From JALSRD01 sp964476595 (GTDB taxonomy: Bacteria > Desulfobacterota > Desulfobacteria > Desulfobacterales > JALSRD01): a DNA stretch of 54,621 nucleotides. This document shows positions 23,809 through 34,715 of the stretch, piece by piece. The notes beneath the pieces were generated by a model that saw only the letters and a list, made by a program, of their open reading frames with translations, ran no database searches and had not been told where the DNA came from. The translations under genes were made by a program, and so were the position numbers. The stretch covers positions 1 through 54,621 of the forward strand of contig CAYZCL010000075.1 of assembly GCA_964476595.1 (NCBI GenBank). Reading direction: 5' to 3'. Within the stretch, counting starts at the first letter, position 1. Every line of letters begins with the position of its first letter.

Positions 23809-24358
23809 GGTTCCTGACTCCCCCATTTTCAAACATTGTTCCGAAAAGAAAGTCTCTTTCCGCCGGTAATCTTACAATTTCTTGCGCATCGTCCGGAAGA
23901 TTGTCAAGCAAAACCTGCACCCTCTCTCCCAGTACCGGATGAACGAAATCGGGCGCGATGTCGCACAGCGGCTGCAAAACGAATCTGCGCCGATGCATGC
24001 GGGGGTGCGGCAGGACCAGCCCGGCCGTCTCGATGACGGCATCTTCGTAGAAAATGATGTCCAGGTCCAGCAGGCGGGGACCGAAACGCACGCGCTTGGG
24101 TCCCTGCCCCGCCTCCTGTTGGATATCCTGCAGGACCCGCAGCAGTGCGAAGGGGTCCAGTTCGGTCCGGATTTTGGCGGCCAGGTTGACGAACCAGTCC
24201 TGGTCCACGAAATCCACCGGTTCGGTCCGGTAAAAAGGAGATACCACCACCACACGTGTATCGGGCCGCTGTTCCAGCCTCAGGAGACCCGCGCGACAGT
24301 TGGCGATCTTGTCTCCGAGGTTGGCGCCCACCGACAGGTAGGCGGTCGACCCTTGCAC
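23771..24358 (-). CDS. folK: 2-amino-4-hydroxy-6-hydroxymethyldihydropteridine pyrophosphokinase
   Basis: 195 aa from GTG 24358 (AGGGGA upstream); a TTG at 24385 is possible and would add nine residues. YLSVGANLGD opens the family fold, the FRFGP-like GPRLLDLDIIFY holds the Mg-binding aspartates, and LPHPRMHRRRFVLQPL completes the HPPK signature. It passes pyrophosphate from ATP to the pterin in folate synthesis. The C-terminal 30 residues run past the usual end and overlap pgsA. Confidence 0.92.
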   Translation of the reverse strand: MQGSTAYLSVGANLGDKIANCRAGLLRLEQRPDTRVVVVSPFYRTEPVDFVDQDWFVNLAAKIRTELDPFALLRVLQDIQQEAGQGPKRVRFGPRLLDLDIIFYEDAVIETAGLVLPHPRMHRRRFVLQPLCDIAPDFVHPVLGERVQVLLDNLPDDAQEIVRLPAERDFLFGTMFENGGVRNHEKKGSSGEGSR

Positions 24359-24374
24359 GGTCCCCTGTGGCGGG

Positions 24375-25547
24375 TCAGAAACCAATGCCCCGCATTCTTT
24401 CCAGCGCCTCGCGCAGACGCGCCTCGTCGACGGTCAGGGCCATGCGCACGTACCCCTCCCCCGGCGTGCCGAACCCGTTTCCCGGCGTGGCCACGATACC
24501 GGCGCGGGTCAGCAGGTGCGTGGCAAATTGTGCCGAGGTGTATCCCCGGGGCGTCTCGATCCACAGGTAGAAGGTGGCCCTGGGGCGGGCGACCTCGAGC
24601 CCCAGGGAGCGCAGCCCGTCGACCAGCACGTCGCGTCGCCGTCGGTAGGTTTCCATGGATTCCCGGACACAGCCTTGATCACCTTCCAGCGCTTCGATAC
24701 CGGCGATCTGCACGGCCTGGAAGGCCCCCGAGTCGATGTTGCTCTTGATTTGCCCCAGCGCCTGTACGATCTCGCTGCGCCCCACGGCGAAACCGATGCG
24801 CCAGCCGGTCATACTGTAAGTCTTGGAGAGGGAGTGAAACTCGATGCCCACTTCCATGGCCCCATCGGCCTGGAGAAAACTCGGTGGGCGGTAGCCGTCG
24901 AAACTTAGCTCCGTGTAGGCCGCATCGTGGCAGACGATGATGTTGTGGCGCCGGGCAAAGGCCGCCACTTCGTTGAAGAATGCCAGCGAGGCCGTGGCCG
25001 CGGTGGGATTGTTGGGATAATTGATGAACAGCAGCCGGGCACGCCGGGCGGTTTCTTCCGGGATGGCGGACAGATCCGGCAGGAAGTTGTTCTCCCTGCG
25101 CAGGTCCATGGTCACACTCCGGCCTCCGGCGAACTGAACGGCGATATCGTACACCGGGTAGGCCGGCGAAGGCACCAGTGCCAAGTCTCCGTTGTTGATG
25201 AAGGCCAGCGGCAGGTGTGCCAGTCCCTCCTTGGATCCGATCAACGTGACCACCTCGGTGGACGAATCGAGTTCCACCCCGAACCGCCGCCGGTACCAGG
25301 CGGCTACGGCGGCGTTGAAGCGCGCCATGCCCGAGTAGGAGGGGTAGCGGTGATTGGACGGGTCTGCGGCTGCCCGCTGCAGTGCATCGATGATGTGCGG
25401 CGGTGTGGGCAGATCCGGGTCGCCGACCCCCAGGTCGATGATGTCCACACCCTTGGCGCGCACTTCCTCCTTCTGGCGGTCGAGTTCTTTGAACAGGTAA
25501 GGCGGCAGATTATTCAGTCGATCGGCTTTTTCAATAGGCATCATCAC
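24375..25547 (-). CDS. dapL: LL-diaminopimelate aminotransferase
   Basis: 390 aa class I PLP enzyme. LGVGDPDLPTP (39-49), INYPNNPTA and Lys242 in SLSKTYSMTGWR are DapL-type features. It turns tetrahydrodipicolinate directly into LL-diaminopimelate, skipping the succinylase route. The start is a GTG at 25547, 7 nt after GGAGGA; ATGs follow at once. It is beside dapF and lysA, so the last three steps to lysine are together. Confidence 0.9.
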   Translation of the reverse strand: MMMPIEKADRLNNLPPYLFKELDRQKEEVRAKGVDIIDLGVGDPDLPTPPHIIDALQRAAADPSNHRYPSYSGMARFNAAVAAWYRRRFGVELDSSTEVVTLIGSKEGLAHLPLAFINNGDLALVPSPAYPVYDIAVQFAGGRSVTMDLRRENNFLPDLSAIPEETARRARLLFINYPNNPTAATASLAFFNEVAAFARRHNIIVCHDAAYTELSFDGYRPPSFLQADGAMEVGIEFHSLSKTYSMTGWRIGFAVGRSEIVQALGQIKSNIDSGAFQAVQIAGIEALEGDQGCVRESMETYRRRRDVLVDGLRSLGLEVARPRATFYLWIETPRGYTSAQFATHLLTRAGIVATPGNGFGTPGEGYVRMALTVDEARLREALERMRGIGF

Positions 25548-25678
25548 TGTGTAGTCCTCCCGTATTCCTGATTCGCTTCACCGCGTGCCGCGAAGTATGT
25601 TGTACGGCCGGCCGGGCTCCGCCGGTCGTCGCCCCGCTTGCGCGCCGTCCGATCAGGGCCCGTGCCCGTTTGCCCGGC

Positions 25679-26524
25679 TCAGTACGCCACGGCCTCCGGG
25701 GTCAGCACCCCTTCGTAGATGACGCGTGCATCGCCCTCCAGCAGCACTTCCCGGAAAACGTCTGCGTGGGCCTCGAAAAAAACGGTCAACGCGGCACCTC
25801 CCCGGGGAACGAGGGTGACCGGGGCCTGCGCCTCCCCCCTCATGTGGGCCGACAGGGCCGCCGCGACGGCCCCGGTGCCGCAGGCCAGGGTCTCGTCTTC
25901 CACCCCCCTTTCGTAGGTGCGGATATCCAGCCGCCCGTCGGGACGCCGCGTGACGAAATTGACGTTGGTCCCCGACGGGGCGAACCTTTCGTGGTAGCGG
26001 ATCTCTCGCCCAATGGTCGCGACATCCACGCTGTCGACGTTCTCGCACCAGAAGACCACGTGGGGCACGCCGGTGTCGAGGCTGTCGACCACAAAGGTTC
26101 CCGCCCCGGTTTCCACGCGGAGGTCGCGCACGATGTTGCGCGGTTCGGTCAGCTTCACGCGCACCCGCTCGCCCACCACCCGGGTCGAAATGATGCCGGC
26201 CGCCGTTTCGAAACGCGACATCCGTCCGGCAATGCCCTTGAGCCACGCGAAGCGCGCCGCGCAGCGGGCGCCGTTGCCGCACATTTCGGCGAGGCTGCCG
26301 TCGGAGTTGTAGAAACGCCACCGGAAATCCACCCCCCGGGCGTTCTCGATGAAAATCACGCCGTCGGCACCGACGGACAGTCTTCGGCGGCACACGGCAA
26401 TCGTGAAGGCCGCCGAGGCCTCTTCGCCGATGCGCCCCCCCCGGTTGTCGATGAGAATGAAGTCGTTGCCGCTTCCGCTCATCTTGGTAAACGGCACGGT
26501 GACGCTGAAACCGCTATTTTTCAT
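25679..26524 (-). CDS. dapF: Diaminopimelate epimerase
   Basis: 281 aa. The two catalytic cysteines are Cys82 in EMCGNGARC and Cys215 in LACGTGAVA. MSGSGNDFILID is the family start. It converts LL- to meso-diaminopimelate, needed for both lysine and peptidoglycan. It lies 27 nt after lysA; a 131-nt gap separates it from dapL downstream. Confidence 0.95.
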   Translation of the reverse strand: MKNSGFSVTVPFTKMSGSGNDFILIDNRGGRIGEEASAAFTIAVCRRRLSVGADGVIFIENARGVDFRWRFYNSDGSLAEMCGNGARCAARFAWLKGIAGRMSRFETAAGIISTRVVGERVRVKLTEPRNIVRDLRVETGAGTFVVDSLDTGVPHVVFWCENVDSVDVATIGREIRYHERFAPSGTNVNFVTRRPDGRLDIRTYERGVEDETLACGTGAVAAALSAHMRGEAQAPVTLVPRGGAALTVFFEAHADVFREVLLEGDARVIYEGVLTPEAVAY

Positions 26525-26551
26525 GCAGCATTCCCCTTCAGGCCTCGGCGC

Positions 26552-27808
26552 TTATTTCACGAATGGCGGCAGGGACTCTCCCCGGATCAGGTCCGCCAGG
26601 GTCTCGCGCTTGCGGATGACATGAAAGCGGTCGTCCTTGACCATCACCTCGGCCACCCGCGGCCTGGAGCAGTAGTTGGAAGACATGCAGAAACCATAAG
26701 CGCCGGCACTCATGACCGCCAGCAGCTCCCCGGGTTGAAAATCCGGCATTTCCCGGTCCTGGGCCAGGAAATCACTGCTTTCACAGATGGGCCCCACAAC
26801 GTCGGCCCGTATTTCGGGCCGACGCCGCCGGCGCACCGGCCGGATCTCGTGGTATGCTTGGTATAAAGAGGGCCGCAGCAGGTCGTTCATGCCGGCGTCG
26901 GTGATGACGAACTCCTTTTCCTCGCTGCGTTTGCGGTAGAGCACGGCGGCCACCAGGATTCCGGCATTTCCCACGATGACCCTGCCGGGCTCCAGGATCA
27001 GGCGCAGGCCGCTGCCCGCCATGACGTCCATGACGGCACGGGCATATTCCCCGGGGTCCGGCGGCTGTTCATCGCCGTAAGTGATGCCCAGTCCGCCGCC
27101 GACGTCCAGGTTGCGGATCTCGATCCCCTCCCCGCGCAGCCCCGCGATCAGGTCCATGAGATTCTTCAACGCGTCGCGAAAAGGCTGCACCTCGGTGATC
27201 TGGGAGCCGATGTGACAGTCGATACCCACCACCTTGACGTTCGGCAGGCGATCGGCGTGCCGGTAGGCCTCCGGCGCATCCCGGTGATTGATACCGAACT
27301 TGTTCTTCTTCAGCCCCGTCGAGATGTAGGGGTGCGTTCTGGGATCCACATCGGGATTCACCCGGATGGCCACCGGGGCGACGGTGTTGCGGGCGGCGGC
27401 CCGCCGGTCGATCAGGTCCAGTTCCTGGAAAGACTCGACATTGAACTGCAGGATGCCGCTTTCCAGGGCGTAGTCGATTTCATCCACGCGTTTGCCGACA
27501 CCGGAGTAAACGATGCGCTCGGGGGCGAAACCGGCCTCCAGCCCCCGGTAGAGTTCTCCTCCGGAGACGATGTCCAGCCCGCCGCCCAGGTCGGCGAACA
27601 GCCGCAGGATGGCCTGGCTGGTGTTGGCCTTGGCCGAATAGCACACCAGGTGCTCGGTGCCCGGGAAAGCCTCCTGAACAGCCAGGAAGTGACGCCTGAG
27701 GGTGGCATGGCTGTACAGGTAGAAAGGCGTCCCCACCTCTTGCGCGATCCTGCGTACCGGCACCTGCTCGCAGTACAGTTCATCTGCAACGTAATCGAAA
27801 TAGTGCAT
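26552..27808 (-). CDS. lysA: Diaminopimelate decarboxylase
   Basis: 418 aa fold-type III PLP enzyme. Lys60 in CYSAKAN binds PLP, HIGSQI and the GGGLGITY phosphate loop follow, and CESSDFLA gives the cross-subunit catalytic cysteine. It makes lysine from meso-diaminopimelate. Only 5 nt separate it from the lipoprotein gene upstream. Confidence 0.95.
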   Translation of the reverse strand: MHYFDYVADELYCEQVPVRRIAQEVGTPFYLYSHATLRRHFLAVQEAFPGTEHLVCYSAKANTSQAILRLFADLGGGLDIVSGGELYRGLEAGFAPERIVYSGVGKRVDEIDYALESGILQFNVESFQELDLIDRRAAARNTVAPVAIRVNPDVDPRTHPYISTGLKKNKFGINHRDAPEAYRHADRLPNVKVVGIDCHIGSQITEVQPFRDALKNLMDLIAGLRGEGIEIRNLDVGGGLGITYGDEQPPDPGEYARAVMDVMAGSGLRLILEPGRVIVGNAGILVAAVLYRKRSEEKEFVITDAGMNDLLRPSLYQAYHEIRPVRRRRRPEIRADVVGPICESSDFLAQDREMPDFQPGELLAVMSAGAYGFCMSSNYCSRPRVAEVMVKDDRFHVIRKRETLADLIRGESLPPFVK

Positions 27809-27813
27809 CGCGT

Positions 27814-28323
27814 TTACTTCTCTCCGTAGTTGAATTCAACCAGGTTGGAATCCTCCGACCCCACGTTGTTGGCTGTCACCGAGACCACTTTGTAGACGTA
27901 ACGGTAGCCCTTCTCGAGTTTGTCGGCGTACCCGATGGTGGTGTCTCTGCGCTTGGACTCCGTGGTGGTGTAGGGGGAGACCCGCGCGATGCGCTGGAAC
28001 ATCAACGGACACCCCTTGCAGGGATCTTTGAGCGAGGTCTTGCTGCGGTAGACCACGAATCCCACGATTTCGGGCGATCCCTTGGCCAAAGCCGCCTTGG
28101 GCTGGCTCCAGGTCAGGTGCGCCCACCCGTTTTCGATGCGGTAGCTCAGGTCGGTGACCGCCGGCGGCGGTAGCTGCCGTGGCGGAACCGGCGGTCCCTT
28201 GACGCCGCAAGCGGCCAGCAGCAGCCCGAGCGCCGCCAGTGTGATGACCAGCCGGGCCAGCACCGCATTTTTCCATAGGCCCTTTCCGGCCGACCCACCG
28301 TGCAACACTCTCTGCATTTTCAT
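27814..28323 (-). CDS. Lipoprotein with LptM-like N-terminus and FN3-like domain
   Basis: 169 aa from ATG 28323 (GGAGGATGCC upstream). A hydrophobic signal ends in the lipobox LLAACGVKGPPVPP. CGxKGP after the lipid-bearing Cys resembles LptM (YifL), the small lipoprotein that helps LptD mature and that sits beside lysA/dapF-type genes in several proteobacteria. A beta-rich FN3-like domain follows (TDLSYRIENGWAHLTWSQP; later YRYVYKVVSVTANN), which LptM lacks. Outer-membrane placement is inferred from the absence of Asp after Cys. Confidence 0.75.
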   Translation of the reverse strand: MKMQRVLHGGSAGKGLWKNAVLARLVITLAALGLLLAACGVKGPPVPPRQLPPPAVTDLSYRIENGWAHLTWSQPKAALAKGSPEIVGFVVYRSKTSLKDPCKGCPLMFQRIARVSPYTTTESKRRDTTIGYADKLEKGYRYVYKVVSVTANNVGSEDSNLVEFNYGEK

Positions 28324-28334
28324 GGCATCCTCCC

Positions 28335-29729
28335 TCACGTATTTGAATTCTCGGTCCGCAACTCCTCGCGAGCCCTCTGGATGGCGGCCACCACATTTTC
28401 GCGGGAGGTACCGCCGGCACTGTTCCTCCGGTTGACCACCTGTTCGAGGGACAGGGCGTTGTAGACATCTTCCTCGATGAGGTCTGAAAAGGCGCGCAGT
28501 TCGTCGAGTTTGAGCTGGTCGAGTTCACGGCCCTTTTCCAGGGCGTAGGCAACCGCCCGGCCCACACACCCGTGGGCTTCGCGAAAGGGCATGCCCTTCT
28601 CCACTAAGTAGTCGGCCAGGTCGGTGGCGTTGAGGTATCCCCGGCAGGCCGCCTCCCGCATGCGACGGTGCCGAAAGCGGAGTTCCGGAAGCATGGCCGC
28701 GACGATGTCCAGGCAGGCGCTCAGGGTGTCGACCGCATCGAAGAGCGGCTGCTTGTCCTCCTGCATATCGCGGTTGTAGGCCAGCGGCAGTCCCTTCAGG
28801 GTGCACAGCAGCGCAGTCAGGTGCCCGAAAACCGAGCCGCTTTTTCCGCGGATCAGTTCGGGTATGTCGGGGTTCTTCTTCTGCGGCATGATACTGCTGC
28901 CGGTAGCGAAAGCATCGGGCAGCTCGACGAAACCGAATTCCCGCGAGGACCACAGCACCAGTTCCTCGCACAGCCGGCTGAGGTGAACCATGCACAGGCT
29001 GGCGGATGCCAGGAACTCGACAATGAAATCGCGGTCGGCCACGCTGTCCATGCTATTGCGCGAAACCTGTGAAAAGCCCAGCAGCCTGGCAGTGTATTCG
29101 CGGTCGATGGGGTAAGTGGTTCCGGCCAGCGCGGCCGCCCCCAGTGGCATCACATCGATGCGCACGAGGCCTTCGCGCAGGCGCTGGGCATCGCGTGTGA
29201 ACATTTCGTAGTAGGCCAGCAGATGGTGGGCCAGCAGCACGGGCTGGGCGCGCTGCAGGTGGGTGTAACCGGGCAGGATGACTGCAATGTGTTTCTCTGC
29301 AAGATCGACGAAACAGCCCCTCACCCGGCGGATCAGCCCCAGGATTTGCTCCACGGCGTCGCGCAGGTACAGCCGCACGTCCAGGGCCACCTGGTCGTTG
29401 CGGCTACGGGCCGTGTGCAGCTTGGCGGCCACCCGTCCCACGATTCGGTGAAGCCGGTCCTCGATGTGCATGTGGATGTCTTCGAGGCGGTCGTCGTACA
29501 CCATTTCTCCGCGCTCGATCTCAAGGCGCACCTTCTCCAAGCCGTCCACCAGCGTCCGGGCCTCTTCTTCGGACAGGATGCCGCAGTGCGCCAGCATGCG
29601 GCAGTGGGCCACACTTCCCTGGATGTCATAGCGATAGAGACGTCGGTCGATACGGATGGAGGAAGTGAAAGCCTCCACACGCCGGTCGGTGGCCTCTCCG
29701 AAACGCCCGTCCCACGGTTTTCCGCTCAT
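28335..29729 (-). CDS. argH: Argininosuccinate lyase
   Basis: 464 aa from ATG 29729. HTARSRNDQ (106-114) and GSSIMPQKKNP (277-287) are the fumarase/aspartase-family motifs, the latter with the catalytic serine loop. Releases fumarate to form arginine. Preceded by GGGAAGG. 91 nt after argG, 11 nt before the lipoprotein gene. Confidence 0.96.
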   Translation of the reverse strand: MSGKPWDGRFGEATDRRVEAFTSSIRIDRRLYRYDIQGSVAHCRMLAHCGILSEEEARTLVDGLEKVRLEIERGEMVYDDRLEDIHMHIEDRLHRIVGRVAAKLHTARSRNDQVALDVRLYLRDAVEQILGLIRRVRGCFVDLAEKHIAVILPGYTHLQRAQPVLLAHHLLAYYEMFTRDAQRLREGLVRIDVMPLGAAALAGTTYPIDREYTARLLGFSQVSRNSMDSVADRDFIVEFLASASLCMVHLSRLCEELVLWSSREFGFVELPDAFATGSSIMPQKKNPDIPELIRGKSGSVFGHLTALLCTLKGLPLAYNRDMQEDKQPLFDAVDTLSACLDIVAAMLPELRFRHRRMREAACRGYLNATDLADYLVEKGMPFREAHGCVGRAVAYALEKGRELDQLKLDELRAFSDLIEEDVYNALSLEQVVNRRNSAGGTSRENVVAAIQRAREELRTENSNT

Positions 29730-29820
29730 GAAACCTTCCCATCCCCTTTCAAGCTGTCTCCCCCGCCGGAGTTCCGGGGCCTTGCCCGTGCCGACTCCGG
29801 CATTTCCATTGCGCTGCTCG

Positions 29821-31023
<1,203 letters not shown>

Positions 31024-31092
31024 AGAAAACTCTCCCTTGAACCGTGCATCCCGCCTGACGGCGGCTGTTTTTCCATTCTCCCCTGCTGCATT

Positions 31093-32301
31093 TCACGAAT
31101 CGCGGCCTGCGGCGCAACCGTCGTGCAGCACTTCGTCCAGGCAGTCCACCAGCGCGTCGATGTCGCTCTTGGCGATGATCAGTGGCGGTGCGAAACGCAG
31201 GATGTCGCCCTGCACGCAGTTGATCAGGAATCCGCGCTGCATGCAGGCATCGACGACGGGGGCCCCCTCGATTTCCAGCTTGAGTCCCAGCAGCAATCCC
31301 AGGCCACGCACTTCCCGCACGCAGTCGTGGCGCCCGGCGATTTCTTCGAGCCGTTTCCGGAAGTAGCGCCCGGTCTGCCGGCAGCGGGCGACGATATCCT
31401 CCTCTTCGAAGGTCTCCAGCGTCGCCACGGCGGCCGCCGACACCAGCGGTGTACCGCCGAAGGTCGTGGCGTGGGCACCGACGCCGAAGGCGCCCATTAC
31501 CTCCTCGGTGGCCAGCATGGCACCCATGGGCAGCCCGTTGGCCAGGGCCTTGGCCAGGGTCATGATGTCCGGCGGCACGTGCCAGTGTTGATGGGCGAAC
31601 ATCTCACCCGTGCGGCCCATGCCGCACTGGATTTCGTCGTAGATCAGCAGCGCGCCGGCGCGTTCGCAGATTTCCCGCACGCCTTTCAGGTACCCGTCGC
31701 CGGGAACCCTCAGGCCGCCCTCGCCCTGCACCGGTTCGATCAGCACGGCGCAGGTGCACTCGTCAACGGATTCCGCCAGGGCCGCCGCATCCCCGAAGGG
31801 CACGAAATCAAAACCTTCCAGCAGCGGTGCAAACCCCTTGCGGATCTTTTCCTGTCCAGTGGCCGACAGCGCGGCCATGGTGCGGCCGTGAAACGACTGT
31901 GCCATGGCGACGATGCGGCAGCGCTGCGGTTGCCCGCGATCCTGGAAATACTTGCGGGCCAGCTTGATGGCGGCCTCGTTGGCCTCGGCACCGCTGTTGC
32001 AGAAAAACACGCGGTCGGCGAAGCTGAGATTCACCAGTTTCTGCGCCAGCGTCACCTGCGGCAGTGTGTAGTAGAGATTGGAGACATGCCACAGCCTGTC
32101 GGCCTGCTCCTTTAGCGCCGCCACCACCCGCGGGTGGGCGTGGCCCAGGCTGCACACGGCGATCCCTGCTACGAAATCGGTGTAGGCCCGCCCCTGGTCG
32201 TCCCATAGAGTGCACCCGGAGCCCCGCGTGAGTACCAGCGGGTAGCGGGCGTAAGTGGCCGCCATCACACGGTCGGCCTGTTTCATGAGTTCGTTTTTCA
32301 T
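31093..32301 (-). CDS. argD: Acetylornithine aminotransferase
   Basis: 402 aa class III PLP enzyme. CNSGAEANEAAIK, YDEIQCGMGRTG and Lys251 in LAKALANGLPMGAM are diagnostic. In the arginine route it transaminates N-acetylglutamate semialdehyde; in many bacteria it also serves succinyl-DAP, which is not needed here as dapL is present. ATG overlaps the argB stop by 4 nt (ATGA). Confidence 0.94.
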   Translation of the reverse strand: MKNELMKQADRVMAATYARYPLVLTRGSGCTLWDDQGRAYTDFVAGIAVCSLGHAHPRVVAALKEQADRLWHVSNLYYTLPQVTLAQKLVNLSFADRVFFCNSGAEANEAAIKLARKYFQDRGQPQRCRIVAMAQSFHGRTMAALSATGQEKIRKGFAPLLEGFDFVPFGDAAALAESVDECTCAVLIEPVQGEGGLRVPGDGYLKGVREICERAGALLIYDEIQCGMGRTGEMFAHQHWHVPPDIMTLAKALANGLPMGAMLATEEVMGAFGVGAHATTFGGTPLVSAAAVATLETFEEEDIVARCRQTGRYFRKRLEEIAGRHDCVREVRGLGLLLGLKLEIEGAPVVDACMQRGFLINCVQGDILRFAPPLIIAKSDIDALVDCLDEVLHDGCAAGRDS

Positions 32302-33188
32302 GGGGTCACTTCCGTTCCTATTCCGCTGTCGGTGAAAAGCTCCAGCAGCAGCGCGTGCCGCCGTGTTCCGTTGATGATGGCCACCTTGCCGACGCCTTTT
32401 TCGACGGCGTCGACGGCGTGCCGGATTTTGGGAATCATACCGCCGGTGATCTCGCCGCTTTCGATCATGCGCGTGATGCCGTCGGCGTCGATGGAGGACA
32501 CCAGCCTGCCGGCCGTGTCCAGCACCCCGTCCACGTCCGTCAGAAAGACCAGGCGTCCGGCCCCCAGCGCCATGGCGATCCGCGCGGCCACCACATCGGC
32601 GTTGATGTTATAGGTTTCCCCGCCACGGCCGGTTCCCACCGGCGCCACGATGGGAATGAACCCCTCGCGGTTGAGGGTCTCGATGATGTGCACGTCGATG
32701 CGGCTGACATCGCCCACCAGCCCTGCATCGACGCTTTCCAGCGGTTTGTCCGCCTCGGCGCGGTGCACGATTTTCAGTTTCTTCGCCTGGATGAGCCCGG
32801 CGTCCTTGCCGCTCAGCCCCACCGCCCTGCCGCCCTGGCGGTTGATCTGGGCCACGATAGCCTTGTTCACCCGGCCGCCCAGGACCATTTCCACCACATC
32901 CATGGTGGGTTCGTCGGTCACCCGCATGCCCTCTACGAAGGTCGAGCGGATGCCCATCTTCTCGAGCACCGAACTGATCTGCGGTCCGCCGCCGTGAACC
33001 ACCACCGGGTGAAGCCCGATGAGTTTGAGCAGGGTGATGTCGCGGGCGAAGTCCTGTTTCAGCTGCTCGTCGACCATGGCGTGACCGCCGTACTTGATCA
33101 CCAGCGTCATGCCGGCAAAACGCTGGATGTACGGCAGGGCCTCGATCAGAATGTCGGCCACGGTAGAGCCCGGCAAATGGGTGTTCAT
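32298..33188 (-). CDS. argB: Acetylglutamate kinase
   Basis: 296 aa amino-acid kinase. KYGGHAM (34-40) and VVHGGGPQI hold the ATP and substrate glycines; NINADVVAA and GGMIPK follow. It phosphorylates N-acetylglutamate, commonly the feedback-controlled step. The N-terminal extension of about 15 residues suggests the arginine-sensitive hexamer form, though this is inferred. First arg gene of the run. Confidence 0.95.
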   Translation of the reverse strand: MNTHLPGSTVADILIEALPYIQRFAGMTLVIKYGGHAMVDEQLKQDFARDITLLKLIGLHPVVVHGGGPQISSVLEKMGIRSTFVEGMRVTDEPTMDVVEMVLGGRVNKAIVAQINRQGGRAVGLSGKDAGLIQAKKLKIVHRAEADKPLESVDAGLVGDVSRIDVHIIETLNREGFIPIVAPVGTGRGGETYNINADVVAARIAMALGAGRLVFLTDVDGVLDTAGRLVSSIDADGITRMIESGEITGGMIPKIRHAVDAVEKGVGKVAIINGTRRHALLLELFTDSGIGTEVTP

Positions 33189-33318
33189 GAATCTCTTGTC
33201 CTGAAGTGGTGGTTTATGTTTTCTCTATATTCAGCTTTATTTTCTTTCTTTTTCGTTCGCGTCCACAGGAAAAGGCATCGCCGCCGGACGGCAGACAACG
33301 CGTTGCCGACCCCACCCC

Positions 33319-34692
33319 TCACAGAATATAGCGGCTCAGGTCCTCGTCGTCCTTGATGTCCCGCAGCTTGTCCTCCACGTAGGCGGCGCTGATGGCGATC
33401 TTTTTCTCCCGGGTGTCGGGCGCTTCGAAGAGGATGTCCTCCAGCAGGCACTCCATCAGGGTGTGCAGCCGGCGGGCGCCGATGTTTTCGGTGGACTCGT
33501 TGACCTCCTGGGCGATACGTGCCACCGCCGCCACGGCTTCGTCTTCGAAGACGATCTCCACCCCCTCGGTGCGCAGCAGCGCCATGTACTGCAGCAGCAG
33601 GGCGTTGCGCGGTTCGGTGAGAATGCGAACGAACTCCTCGCGCCCCAATGAATCGAGTTCCACGCGGATGGGAAAACGGCCCTGCAGCTCGGGGATCAGG
33701 TCCGAGGGTTTGATGGCGTGGAAGGCCCCCGAGGCGATGAAGAGGATGTGGTCGGTTTTGACCGGCCCGTACTTGGTGGTCACCGTGGAACCCTCCACCA
33801 GCGGCAGCAGGTCGCGCTGCACGCCCTCGCGCGAGACATCCGGTCCCTGGCTGGAATGGCTGCCCGCGATCTTGTCGATCTCGTCGAGAAAGATGATTCC
33901 GGCCTGCTCCACCCGTTCGATGGCCCGCTGCACCACGCTCTGGGTGTCCACCAGGTTCTGGGCCTCCTCGCTGGTCAGGATCTTCATGGCCTCGGCGACC
34001 TTGACCTTGCGCCGTTTGGTGGACTTGGGCAGCAGGCCGTCGAGCATGTCCTTGAAATTGATCCCCATCTCCTCCATGCCGACGTTGGAGAAAATCTCCA
34101 CCATGGGCATGCTGCGGTCGGTCACATCCAGGTCCACGAACCGGTCGTCCAATCGGCCGCTGCGCAGCATGGCGCGCAGCTTTTCACGGGTAGCCGCCAT
34201 CTGCTCGGCGTCGCGTTTCTCGTCTGTGGCGTTCTCGAGCGGGGAACCGAAGCCGTCCGAAGACACCCGAGGCGCCGGCTTGGGCAGCAGCAGGTCCAGC
34301 AGGCGCTCCTCGGCCACCCGACGCGCCTTGGGCTGCACCGCCTCCTGCTCCTTGGCCTTGAGCTTGTTGACCGTCAGTTCCACCAGGTCCCGCACCATGG
34401 ACTCGACGTCGCGCCCCACGTATCCCACTTCGGTGAACTTGGAGGCCTCCACCTTGGTGAACGGCGAGTCGGTCAGCAACGACAGGCGCCGGGCGATCTC
34501 GGTCTTGCCCACGCCGGTGGGCCCGATGAGGATGATGTTCTTGGGAGCGATCTCGTCGCGCAGCTCCTCGGGTACCTGCTGGCGGCGCCATCGGTTTCGC
34601 AGGGCAATGGCCACGGACCGCTTGGCCTTGTCCTGCCCGATGATGTACTTGTCCAGTTCCTCAACGATCTGGGCCGGTTTCAGGTCTTCCAT
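33319..34692 (-). CDS. hslU: HslU ATPase of the HslUV protease
   Basis: 457 aa AAA+ unfoldase. Walker A is GPTGVGKT (57-64), Walker B is GIIFLDEIDKIA, and an I-domain of about 140 aa lies between. The C-terminus ends SRYIL, which matches the tail that docks into HslV. It feeds unfolded substrate to HslV. ATG 34692 is the family start (MEDLKPAQIVEELDKYIIGQ). It lies 23 nt after hslV. Confidence 0.96.
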   Translation of the reverse strand: MEDLKPAQIVEELDKYIIGQDKAKRSVAIALRNRWRRQQVPEELRDEIAPKNIILIGPTGVGKTEIARRLSLLTDSPFTKVEASKFTEVGYVGRDVESMVRDLVELTVNKLKAKEQEAVQPKARRVAEERLLDLLLPKPAPRVSSDGFGSPLENATDEKRDAEQMAATREKLRAMLRSGRLDDRFVDLDVTDRSMPMVEIFSNVGMEEMGINFKDMLDGLLPKSTKRRKVKVAEAMKILTSEEAQNLVDTQSVVQRAIERVEQAGIIFLDEIDKIAGSHSSQGPDVSREGVQRDLLPLVEGSTVTTKYGPVKTDHILFIASGAFHAIKPSDLIPELQGRFPIRVELDSLGREEFVRILTEPRNALLLQYMALLRTEGVEIVFEDEAVAAVARIAQEVNESTENIGARRLHTLMECLLEDILFEAPDTREKKIAISAAYVEDKLRDIKDDEDLSRYIL

Positions 34693-34715
34693 GTCGTATC
34701 TTTCTAAGGCACGAT

